The position numbers were made by a program, and so were the translations under genes. A DNA stretch of 64,000 nucleotides from positions 62,001 through 126,000 of the IMG/VR virus record IMGVR_UViG_3300008111_000002, one strand, 5' to 3'. Origin of the DNA: a virus. Positions 8,568 to 18,200 of this stretch are shown in pieces. The notes below the pieces were generated by a model. The model did no database searches. It was not told the DNA's origin and was given only the letters and a program-made list of their open reading frames with translations. The first letter of the stretch is position 1; each line of letters starts with the position of its first letter.

Positions 8568-10522
8568 TATATTCCCCAAATTGCTAGCCAGTTGGCTGAC
8601 GGTGTCGATCTTTGTTCGGTATTTTGAACCCAAACTCTTATTCTATCAACTCGTTCTTCATATATACATCTCATGTTATCATCACTGTTTACATCTCCAG
8701 CAAAATATATATACGCAATCGATGGTATAAAAGCAATTAACTTTGCCATGGTTTTTCCTGTTGGAGGAAATACATCAAAATAATTTGATGCATCACTAAA
8801 ATTACCAACACTGTTCGAATATCCAACAGCGGCTGTTGTTCCATAGGTAAATGTAGTATTATTTGTAGAAGATAAAAATCCACTTATTGTATTGTTTACA
8901 GCAATTTGTATTGCAGAATCTGAGTCATCTACATATTTTTTAGTTGCAGCACCATTATCTACTGTAGGAGGTCCAGCTAAAATTAATAATCCAGTCATAG
9001 TTGAACCTGATTTGGCTACATACAACGAATCAACATATAACTTTGTTGCTGCGTGATAATTATTATCAGGATCTGAATGCAGTGTAAGAAACCCGGTTAA
9101 TGCTCCGCCACTTGTGGGAAGTTTTGTATTGTCAAAAACAGTTATATTAGCGGTACCATCAAAATTAATACCATTAATAGCCCTGGCTGTTTGTAATTTT
9201 GTTGCAGTATCTGCATTACCTTTAAAGCCTTGACTGGCTGTAATTTCTCTGGCGAAAATATCACTCTGAGCATTTCTAGCAACTAAGGTATTTGGAAGGC
9301 TGTTGATTTCTCCCTTAACGTTCCATGTAGCCGATGCGGTTCCGTCATATACTGAAGTTGAATCACCATATGTAATCACATCAATGTATGATCCTGCTGT
9401 TAGTCCACCGGTGGCTCCTGAGGTTATAGTAATATTTTGAGTGCCATCAAATGAAACACCATTTATAGTTCTAGACTGTAATAATCTTGATGATGTACTA
9501 GCGTTACCGGTTACATTACCGGTTACATTACCGGTAAATGTAGCATTCGCTCCAGTTGTTCCACTATCTAAAACAACTGTTCCGTTTGATGATTTTATAT
9601 CGCCGGTCAAATCTCCTGTTAAACTACCAATAAAAGATGTTGCGGTAATTTGACCTGCACTAAAATTACCGGAAATATCACGTGCTACAATTTTACCCCC
9701 AGTATTAGCATTTGTAGCATCTACACTAAAAGTGACATCGCTAGTACCATCGAATGATGTTGCTGTTCCAATTAAGTATGTTCCGCGAGACAATGATTTT
9801 GCTAAAGCTGCTGTAACAGTAATATTTGCAGTTCCGTCAAAATCAACACCGTTAATTTTACGTGAAATTTGAAGTTTGGTTGCTGATGCTGCATTGCCGC
9901 CAATACTGGCATTAAAATTTGCTGTAGATGATAGATTAAAACCTTTTGTAAGTGAAGTAAATCCCAGAATTGCATCTAATGCATTGATAGTAAAAATATC
10001 ACTAGACAGAATTGCTAACACATCACCGTTAACTGTCATTTTAATTATTGCATGATAATTTCCCGACAGATCCCTAACTTTGGTACTTACTAATCTAGTA
10101 ACACCAAATGGTATATCAGCTGATTCGGGCCCTACTAGTTGCCAACCATTAGCGGTATATGGCGATGTTCCATCATAGAAAAATAATTGTTTGGAAGATT
10201 GTTTAACCCAAAGATCACCTCTAGCAGGTGTTGTAGGGGGATTGTCAGCCACCAGTGCCGCCGACACAGGATTCCAGTCTGTACCATCGTAGACATTTAA
10301 AATTTTTGTTGCTGTATTATAATATATCTGTCCAGTAAGAGGTGTTGGTGGCGCACTATCTGCTGCAAAGTTTTCTAATAACCAAAGAAAATTTTCGTTT
10401 TGAACTTCGCCATATCCAGCATAATTTCTACCAACTAGTTTAACACTAGTAGTAGCATTAATTCTTCCATCTTCTAAAACAGTAAGTTCGTTACCGTTCC
10501 ATTTATTAATACGATATGGCAT
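8567..10522 (-). CDS. tail fibre-like protein with repeated shaft motifs
   Basis: A 651-residue protein. The first 130 residues are the shared module (GRNYAGYGEVQNENFL, LLENFA, GQIYYNTATKILNVYDG). The shaft has three or more copies of a motif of the type ATKLQ-xRxINGVxFDGTANITV, as in long fibres of many myoviruses, plus a 12-base tandem repeat at 9504-9538. The C-terminus has the ATKKYVDD stretch and a Trp-rich end (SANWLAIWGI). The beta-structured repeats suggest a trimeric fibre. AAGGAATT precedes the ATG and the stop overlaps the assembly gene by one base (TAATG). Confidence 0.8.
   Translation of the reverse strand: MPYRINKWNGNELTVLEDGRINATTSVKLVGRNYAGYGEVQNENFLWLLENFAADSAPPTPLTGQIYYNTATKILNVYDGTDWNPVSAALVADNPPTTPARGDLWVKQSSKQLFFYDGTSPYTANGWQLVGPESADIPFGVTRLVSTKVRDLSGNYHAIIKMTVNGDVLAILSSDIFTINALDAILGFTSLTKGFNLSSTANFNASIGGNAASATKLQISRKINGVDFDGTANITVTAALAKSLSRGTYLIGTATSFDGTSDVTFSVDATNANTGGKIVARDISGNFSAGQITATSFIGSLTGDLTGDIKSSNGTVVLDSGTTGANATFTGNVTGNVTGNASTSSRLLQSRTINGVSFDGTQNITITSGATGGLTAGSYIDVITYGDSTSVYDGTASATWNVKGEINSLPNTLVARNAQSDIFAREITASQGFKGNADTATKLQTARAINGINFDGTANITVFDNTKLPTSGGALTGFLTLHSDPDNNYHAATKLYVDSLYVAKSGSTMTGLLILAGPPTVDNGAATKKYVDDSDSAIQIAVNNTISGFLSSTNNTTFTYGTTAAVGYSNSVGNFSDASNYFDVFPPTGKTMAKLIAFIPSIAYIYFAGDVNSDDNMRCIYEERVDRIRVWVQNTEQRSTPSANWLAIWGI
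9504..9538. repeat. 12-base tandem repeat within fibre gene
   Basis: TTACCGGTTACA is repeated twice followed by a partial third copy. On the coding strand it specifies the tripeptide-like VTGN unit (FTGNVTGNVTGN). It probably arose by slippage in a fibre shaft and could change length. Confidence 0.8.
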
Positions 10523-10536
10523 TTTTTAAATTCCTT

Positions 10537-12435
10537 TTATGGCTGTATTGTCCATACAGACGATATCAATCTAAATGTTTTTACTACTCTTGTAATTACA
10601 ATATCGCTAGTTGGTAAAGTTATTGGATTCAATGTTATATCTTGTAATGCCGTACCAAATGACGTCGGACTTACCGATGTTACATATGTTTCATATGATT
10701 TAATCAACTGGCCTGTGACTGTAAGAGTTTCTGTTGTATTTGTAAAGTATGAGCATAGAACTCGTAACGTTGTATTTTCCTGATGTTCTACCGCTGGAAA
10801 TAATTGTATTAAAAATCCAGAAATTGCATTATCTGTTATTGGATTTCCCGGATTACTTGGATCAGAAATATCCATAGCAAATGCTAACGGTGCTTTAGAA
10901 ACTGCATAATCAACATAGGCTTTTGGTGCAGCATCGTTCGGTAGACTTGGACTTTCTACAGAATTGGTAAAACTATTATAAACATATTTGACATCTTTAA
11001 TTTCTGTGCTGCTAACTCTAATTGCACCTGTACCGGACGGGTTTAATATTAAATCTGTGTTGGTAAATCTAGTTGATATTTCATTATCATTAAAAAACAA
11101 ATCATCAACAGTAAAAGTATCAAATGCTCCAAAATTAGTTAATCCAGAAGCAGTCTGAACTGTTGCACCAAGCGATGCAGCATCGAGTATTTTTACACCA
11201 TTAATTCTAATAGCAGCAGTTGGACTAGTTAAGTTAATATCGCCATTAAGATTCCAAGCCTGAGAAGATAGTGCTGGTAATTGATCTGTTGGTGCTTTTG
11301 CAGTAGTAGACCAAATAATTAATTTATCAGTTGTGCCTTTTAAAATAATTCCGCCGCCGTCGGCAGTTTCATCTGTAGGAGTAACAATCTTTCCTAATTC
11401 TATTAATTTGTCTTCAACTGTAACATTTACAGTATTCAATGTAAATGTATCACCAAGTACCGTTAAATTTCCAGCAATTTGTACATTGCCCCCAAATCTA
11501 GCTTCGCTTGTTGGAACACCATTATAAAAATCAATAATGTCTTGGGAAGTTTGAACACCTATAACTGTAGGAAAGGTAATATTATCCTTGTTTACAATAA
11601 TATCAATATTTTTTCCTTGTTCACGATTAGCTATGAGAAATGTCCCAATGCCGTTTACACTTAAATTAATTTGATTTTGAGAACCAAATGTATAACCTGC
11701 ATTAGAAGAACTAGTAATTGAACCAACCATTGTGACCGCAGGAACATCTGTTCTCATGAACGACGAAATTGATTGTCCTGCTAATTTTTCTGAATTTGCT
11801 GCGGTGGTATCAAATTTTACATCAAACGCCGGATTAGTTTCAAATCCAGGAAACTTTCCAGAATTAAAACCAATATTAATATCAGTGTTTAAAGGATATC
11901 CAACAATTTGATTTACTGGTCTAAATTTAGATTTACTAAAAATTCCAAGTAACGATCCTCCTGCATATAATAAAACAACTGTCTGATCCGATCCAAGACT
12001 ATCTTTAACCGTCTCAACGACAAATCCGCTTTTTGCCTGTGGTTTACTATAGGCTGGAGATACCAATAACGGTGTTGTTCCGTCATAAAAATACAATTGT
12101 TCTTTAGATGTATTGTACCAAAAATCTCCGGCACCTAGGCCAACTGGCTGAACTGAAGTTAATGCAGCCGAACCAACAGACTTAAACTCGTTACCTGTAT
12201 AAACCTTAATTCGTTGTTCGGCAGTGTCGTACCACAACTGTCCTCTTATAGATCTTAGAGGTGCGCTGTTATTTGCAAAATTTTCTAATAATTTTACAAA
12301 ATTTTCGTTTAAAAATTCTCCAAAACCGCTGTAATTTTTTCCAATAAGAGTTAGCGACGAACTTAATTGATCTACCTGTCCGTCGGGTACAGTTGCTAGT
12401 ATATTAGTATCGGTTTTGTTAACAATATATGCCAT
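10537..12435 (-). CDS. tail fibre-like structural protein
   Basis: A 632-residue protein with the shared N-terminal module at residues 30-130 (GKNYSGFGEFLNENFVKLLENFA, GQLWYDTAEQRIKVYTG, GAGDFWYNTSKEQLYFYDG, split across positions). The central part is beta-rich (TLNTVNVTVEDKLIELGKI, a pattern like that of the 418-residue protein on the other strand) and is probably a shaft. The C-terminus is a different beta domain from those of the neighbouring fibres. AGGAT lies upstream of the ATG. No enzyme motif is visible. The shared N-terminus implies the same attachment point as its three paralogues. Confidence 0.75.
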   Translation of the reverse strand: MAYIVNKTDTNILATVPDGQVDQLSSSLTLIGKNYSGFGEFLNENFVKLLENFANNSAPLRSIRGQLWYDTAEQRIKVYTGNEFKSVGSAALTSVQPVGLGAGDFWYNTSKEQLYFYDGTTPLLVSPAYSKPQAKSGFVVETVKDSLGSDQTVVLLYAGGSLLGIFSKSKFRPVNQIVGYPLNTDINIGFNSGKFPGFETNPAFDVKFDTTAANSEKLAGQSISSFMRTDVPAVTMVGSITSSSNAGYTFGSQNQINLSVNGIGTFLIANREQGKNIDIIVNKDNITFPTVIGVQTSQDIIDFYNGVPTSEARFGGNVQIAGNLTVLGDTFTLNTVNVTVEDKLIELGKIVTPTDETADGGGIILKGTTDKLIIWSTTAKAPTDQLPALSSQAWNLNGDINLTSPTAAIRINGVKILDAASLGATVQTASGLTNFGAFDTFTVDDLFFNDNEISTRFTNTDLILNPSGTGAIRVSSTEIKDVKYVYNSFTNSVESPSLPNDAAPKAYVDYAVSKAPLAFAMDISDPSNPGNPITDNAISGFLIQLFPAVEHQENTTLRVLCSYFTNTTETLTVTGQLIKSYETYVTSVSPTSFGTALQDITLNPITLPTSDIVITRVVKTFRLISSVWTIQP

Positions 12436-12448
12436 CTTTTATATCCTA

Positions 12449-14590
12449 TTAAGAATTGATTGGATCAAAGAAATCTCTACCGTATCTAATAATATAATTA
12501 ATAGTTTGATATGGATTCATAATCGAGAACGGTTGACTTAAGGTTGCAGACGATTGATCTTTAATTTTACCAGAACTTGGTAAACTTGCTAACTGACCGG
12601 CAACTGGTAAACCTCCAGGTCTTGAACTAGATCCAACATCAGTTGGACTAGCATTAGTTGCATTTACAGCATAATATTGATCCCCCGGTGTAACACCGTC
12701 CGCCCTCGTTCCTTGCATATTATGCTCATGCTGAGGTAAATTGGTAATTGCTAAAGTATATGATTGTGAACCGGATGTTCCCCCAACAGTTGCAGCAGCA
12801 GCACCTGTTACCACGTTAGCAGTACCTCCGCCGGCCGATTGACTGTTCGAAGATATCTGTAAACCATTTGCCATATTATCAGCACCTAACGGAAATCTAC
12901 CTCTAAAATCAGGTAATTTAAAATACAAATTAAAGTCTGATCCGGATCTCCAAGTATATCCAATAGGGACATAATTGTTAGCAATAATATCAAATAAATC
13001 AGCATATCTATTTTTTAAAATTTCGCTGCCATCACATAGAAGATATCCTGCAGGAACCGTTGTGCCGGCAAACGGCAAAATTGTTCCTACCGGTACTGCA
13101 AGTTCTCCTACAAAATTATCTCTAGTAATTCTTCCTAATTTATTAGATGCTGATGATCTTGGAAGATATATTAAAATATTTGTATCATATGTAGAACGTG
13201 TAATTAAATCCTGACTTTGAATTAGATCAACAGATAACACTGTATCAAATTCTTTAACTGTTGAGGTTCCTGATCCGTCAAATGAAACATCATTTCTTAA
13301 AGTTACTGCACCTTTAAATCTAAAAGTTGTTGGATTTTTAAGTGCATTAGCGGTGTCGGCATTTCCATTTATGTTACCAGTAAACGATCCATTAAATTCT
13401 TGAGCAGTAATTGTTTTGGCATAAATCTCTTTATATCTATTTGTTATAGATCCACCAATTGAATAAGTATCCGTTGCTGGAGGAACAATATTTCTTGTGG
13501 TCATTATTCCTTGGGAATCTATATTTCCTCCCACAACTAGTTTTTTCTTAATAGATGCACCGCCCGTAACCTGTAATGCTCCGCTGTTAACATTAACCGC
13601 ATCAGATTCAGATTTTATATAAAATGTTCCTGTTAATAATGCATTACCTGTTACATCTAACGATTCTTGAGGATCTAAAGAATTAATACCAACTCTATCG
13701 TTTTTAACTCTTAGTACAGTAGAAGGAAGATCCAATTTTGAAGTTTGAATATCAACAACAGCACCGGGTAACGAATTATAAATTTTTGCACCATTTGTGC
13801 CGTTTAAAATGTTTAATGTACTATCAGCGCCAACAGTAATACCTAAATTATTTCTAACATTGAACTGAAAATCAGTTGTATTAATTGTGTCCGATCTTAA
13901 AAATTTAGAAGATGCTACATTAGCATCGTTAATTCTTAAATTTTCAGCCGATGATGCTATTCCTAATAGTCTAGTCGGAAATCCTGTTAAAAAAGTTTCT
14001 GTAGTAATATTAATACCCGGTTTAATTCCATCTACAGTAAATCCAAAAATATCCGATTTAGGAAAGAATCTGTCTTTGCTAATAATAACCAATGGGCTGT
14101 CATCTACATAAAATGTAACTACAGTTTTTTCTGTGTTATCTTGATCAATGATAGTTTCAACAATTGGACCAGTTCGTTTTCCATCAATAGTACTAATATA
14201 CGGACCAACCAATATCCACTTACTTCCAGAAAAAATAGATAATTGTTGTTTACTAGTATTAACCCATAAATCGCCTTTTCTACTTGCACCAACCGCAGGT
14301 TCTGCAACACTAGTTTGTATATTAGAAGCTGCTTTCCAATCAACACTGTCCCATATTTTTAATTGTTCATTTGTAGTATCGTACCATAGTTGACCTTCAA
14401 CAGGATTTACAGGTCTACCAGGACCTGCAAAATTTTCTAAAAGTCTAACAAAATTTTCTGCAATAATTTGGCCGTATCCCGTCACATTACGACCTGGTAA
14501 TGTAAGACTAGTGTCAGTATTTGACGTATTGTCATATACTGTAATAGGTACTTTTTGATCTTTTTCAGTAAACGTTACAATATATGGCAT
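12449..14590 (-). CDS. short tail fibre-like protein with collar domain (gp12-type)
   Basis: A 713-residue protein. Residues 30-130 carry the shared fibre module (GQIIAENFVRLLENFA, then GQLWYDTTNEQL and GDLWVNTSKQQL). Near residue 500 is VPVGTILPFAGTTVPAGYL, the signature of the phage tail collar domain (PF07484), followed by LPDFRGRFPLGADNM near 563 and HEHNM near 618, as in T4 gp12 and related short tail fibres. It is the first fibre gene, 2 bases after the stop of the 216-residue gene; GAGG precedes the ATG. It probably anchors the baseplate or mediates secondary receptor binding. Confidence 0.8.
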   Translation of the reverse strand: MPYIVTFTEKDQKVPITVYDNTSNTDTSLTLPGRNVTGYGQIIAENFVRLLENFAGPGRPVNPVEGQLWYDTTNEQLKIWDSVDWKAASNIQTSVAEPAVGASRKGDLWVNTSKQQLSIFSGSKWILVGPYISTIDGKRTGPIVETIIDQDNTEKTVVTFYVDDSPLVIISKDRFFPKSDIFGFTVDGIKPGINITTETFLTGFPTRLLGIASSAENLRINDANVASSKFLRSDTINTTDFQFNVRNNLGITVGADSTLNILNGTNGAKIYNSLPGAVVDIQTSKLDLPSTVLRVKNDRVGINSLDPQESLDVTGNALLTGTFYIKSESDAVNVNSGALQVTGGASIKKKLVVGGNIDSQGIMTTRNIVPPATDTYSIGGSITNRYKEIYAKTITAQEFNGSFTGNINGNADTANALKNPTTFRFKGAVTLRNDVSFDGSGTSTVKEFDTVLSVDLIQSQDLITRSTYDTNILIYLPRSSASNKLGRITRDNFVGELAVPVGTILPFAGTTVPAGYLLCDGSEILKNRYADLFDIIANNYVPIGYTWRSGSDFNLYFKLPDFRGRFPLGADNMANGLQISSNSQSAGGGTANVVTGAAAATVGGTSGSQSYTLAITNLPQHEHNMQGTRADGVTPGDQYYAVNATNASPTDVGSSSRPGGLPVAGQLASLPSSGKIKDQSSATLSQPFSIMNPYQTINYIIRYGRDFFDPINS

Positions 14591-14592
14591 CT

Positions 14593-15243
14593 TTAAACCT
14601 CATTAAAACCAGTTAAACTCTGGATACGAACTGTGTAATCTATTTGCATTAATCTATTCAATGATTTTTGTACAGGATGAAAAACTACATGAGTTAATAA
14701 TTTTCCGTTGCCCGAAGGATCGTATCCTTTTAATCCAAGCTCGTCAAAAATAAAATTTCCATCCATTGTTTGGCTGTTATCAAATGCCTCTTGACCTGCA
14801 GGTTCTCCGTAATCTAAAAAACATGTAATTACAATATCTGAGTATGTTGCACCGCTAATATGACGAATTTCCATTTTATTTCTAATAGGATCTAAATTTT
14901 CTTTAGCTGTTTGATCAATTACTTTAGCGTATGTTTGATTATACAGACTTGAGTTAGTACCGGTCGTGTTCGGAGTTAGATACGTAATTAAACCAGTGGG
15001 GTCAACTGTTGTGCCCCCTGTACCAAAAACCATTTGATAAACTGTTCCTTTGCCTTGAGAGGATAAACTTTGGGCTAAAGCAACACTCATATTTTCATAA
15101 TGAATTGCATTTCTTTTGTCTCGAAAAACTTCTCCAGTTTTTGGATCCCAAATTTTAATATGTCCCTCGATGTAAAAACCCATGGTTTCGTTTGGTTTTG
15201 TCATAGTTGTTTTATCTTTATCTGTTAACATGATATTTCTCAT
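14593..15243 (-). CDS. virion structural protein between baseplate and fibres
   Basis: A 216-residue protein of unknown family, placed between the giant baseplate protein and the fibres, where T4 has gp8-gp11. The sequence around residues 23-55 (FYIEGHIKIWDPKTGEVFRD) is distinctive and followed by mixed alpha/beta sequence, but I cannot assign a T4 homologue. The start is uncertain: ATG 15243 sits only 5 bases from a late-promoter core, so an internal ATG (15231) may be used. No SD is strong. Its position suggests a fibre connector or baseplate rim protein. Confidence 0.65.
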   Translation of the reverse strand: MRNIMLTDKDKTTMTKPNETMGFYIEGHIKIWDPKTGEVFRDKRNAIHYENMSVALAQSLSSQGKGTVYQMVFGTGGTTVDPTGLITYLTPNTTGTNSSLYNQTYAKVIDQTAKENLDPIRNKMEIRHISGATYSDIVITCFLDYGEPAGQEAFDNSQTMDGNFIFDELGLKGYDPSGNGKLLTHVVFHPVQKSLNRLMQIDYTVRIQSLTGFNEV

Positions 15244-15247
15244 TTTG

Positions 15248-15255
15248 TATTTATT
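15248..15255 (-). promoter_or_regulatory. late promoter core AATAAATA
   Basis: Reads AATAAATA on the minus strand just before the 216-residue gene. It would separate transcription of the fibre genes from the baseplate operon. The distance to the first ATG is only 4 bases, so a downstream start or readthrough from upstream is implied. Confidence 0.4.
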
Positions 15256-15259
15256 TCTT

Positions 15260-18200
15260 CTATTTTGTACTCTTATTTCTTAAAAACTGTGCTACAACAG
15301 AATCATTGTTAATTAAAGTAATTCCGCTGGCCGCTGTTGATAATCCAGTATCGTAGAAAATATTACCGGTTTTACTAATAATTACAATTCTGCTACCTGC
15401 AGATATTGCAGTTGTTAGTCTGATATATGGAGTAGTGCCGTCTACTGAAAATTCTGCCTCAACATCGATATCAGCCAATGGGCTTGCTAGTCCATTAGTT
15501 TCTTGATAACGTTTATAAGGATTTTTTCTAAGTCGTTTTCCGTTAACAAATACTTCATATTGATCGTTCGGTCCGTGAGTTGCAGGTATTGTAGATCTGT
15601 ACCATACTGTATTTCTTGTAGACTTAATAGGAGTAGTCAGTAAAGGACCAATCAATAACGAGGTTCCGTCACTGATAAATTCTTCTTTATTTTGATATTC
15701 TCTATAAGGAAGAGATTCTCCAATTCCCACATCAACTACATCAGAATTAATATTGTGTTTTTCCGGAATCGATGTTCCCAAAATTCCTCTAGTTAACTGA
15801 GATAAAATGTTGCCATTTTTTTGATAATAATTAATTCTTTCACTGTTAATTGTAACAGTTCCGGGAATTTTATTAATTATATCTGGAACAAAGAGATAAT
15901 CACCGTTATCAACGGTAATTTGTGTATCATAATAATTTAATTCTTGTGTTAGTTTTACTTGCCCTATTATATATCTCTTATAATGAGTTAAATTTAACAT
16001 GTCTTTAAAAATCTCATATGCAAAGACTGGATTGTAATTTTCTTGTCCAAAAATAACCAACGTTATGTCATCTGTTGATAACGCTAAATTGGTTAATTTT
16101 ACAAAGTTATCTGTTAAATTAACTTCGTATTCAACTTCAGGAGCTAATCTAAAACCATTTTTATAAACCCACACTGTTGAAATATCAGTTACTTTTCTTC
16201 TTAATTTCATTACTCCGTAATTTCCAGGAAATCTGTCTTTTATTAAAGACATTGTTGGATATTCGCTAAACCAAATAACTTTAATAAGATCACCCGGGTT
16301 CAGAGACAATACTGGTAATAATCTAATTTCATTGTTTTCAATTTTATAAGAATTGTTTTGCGCAATTTCAATTCTGATTTCGTCTCCAATTATCAATGAT
16401 TTAGTAATTGTTAAAAGATTAGTCGATCCTTCTAAAATCCAATCTGAAATAAATTCAGTTTTTATTTCATTAATATATACAGATATATTTCTTACATCAA
16501 TACTGCCTGGACCAAAATACGGATCTTGTCCAATGATATTTGAATTGTTAGAACCATTATAAACAATAACTTGTGTATCGCCAGATGGTATTAATCTATT
16601 GTTAACTTCAACTAACATATTTCCAGCTGCCGAGCTTCTTTCTAAATTAACAAATTTGTCTAGGTCATAGAGTCTGGTGCTACCATCATGTATAATTATT
16701 TGTTCATTGATTCTAATTGCACTCTGACCGGAACTGTCTGCTTCTATAGATGTCCCAAGAACTAAAATTTTAACAACTTGATTAAAACTAGGCGGAACTG
16801 AGAATTCAATTACTGTTTCATCTTTATCGTTTAATAACCCTTTTGATGTTACAAACGATACAGGAACCTCTAATCCATTTACTGTAACTATTATATAAGA
16901 TGTTTCTACATATTGAGCTTTTGTTAAAAAATATCTTGTTGCACCATCTCCTACAAATTCAGAAAAATCAAGAATAGCATACCCGCCTGGCCCAATTGAA
17001 ACTATTTCAACAATTTTACCAGCAGGAGGAGTTACAAAAAATTCTATTTCACTATTTTTAAAATCTAAGTAATAATCATAAGAAATATTATAAAGATCTA
17101 AGCTCTGACCCTGTTTAACTTTATCAAGATACACAGAAACAGATTTTGATTCTAAAATTTTATTTGTAAATTTAAATCTTTTTGCAATTCCATCAGTAAA
17201 ATAAACATTACTCTTAACTTGTGCAGCTCCGACATATGTTCTATGAAAAGTTTTAATCGATACTGTATCTAATACCTGTCCTGGTACATTTTCCTCCGGA
17301 GAAGGAACTTGATCTGGGGAAATAAATTTATCCCCAGATACAACTATTTCTTCTGCGGTTAAACCGTTAGCAGTAGAATATATATTGTTGGTATTAAGTA
17401 ACGAACCACCACTTAAAAGAGTGTCTTGAACATTTGTATCAGTAATATTGACCGAACCGTCACTTGTGCTTGGACGGAAGATTAATATATCCCCGGCTTG
17501 TGTTGCTAATAATATAGGCAAGTCAATATCTTTAATCACTCCATTACCAATAAATGTATTCATTAATACCCCGGCAGGTGCTGATCTTTTACCATTTGGT
17601 TGAACTGTTGAACCATCATATACGTTATAGTAAGGATCATCGATGCGAGTAAATCTTCCAGTTTTATCTGGCAAGGTAGAAAAATCACCTCGTTTGATAT
17701 AAACATTAATTGCTTGCCCAATTGACGGAGTGTACGGTAACTGAATACTAGTAGTACTACCATCGGCTATAACATAGTAATCCGAGTTTGGTGTAACACT
17801 ATCCCAACTATCGCTAAACCAAGGCAATGCATCCCAACCTCCGGTTGAATTGAAAGAACTTCCCTGAATAATTACACCGCCAAAGTCAATGCCGGTCATT
17901 AACTGAGATGCATCTTTTCCAGTCATTCCATCTAACGGATTATAATATTTTTTAATCCTATCTACACTATCTAAAATTTCATCGTTCTTTGAATATATGA
18001 TTCTAATTACAGTCCCTGTAGCCGGAACTAATAAAAATTTAATTCTTCCTTGAATGAAAGTAAACCCATCAATCATTTGTTCAAATAAAGATAATTCATA
18101 CTCATTTGACAAAATCAATCCGTTGTTTAGATAAACAGTTATCTTTGATCTATCTCTTGATGGAGGATATTTTAAATTAAAAACAGAAGTAACTCCGCTG

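Noticed and set aside
8568-8633. Longer start for the fibre assembly-like gene
   Set aside because: It would overlap the fibre gene by 67 bases, while ATG 8567 gives a TAATG junction and keeps the conserved part.
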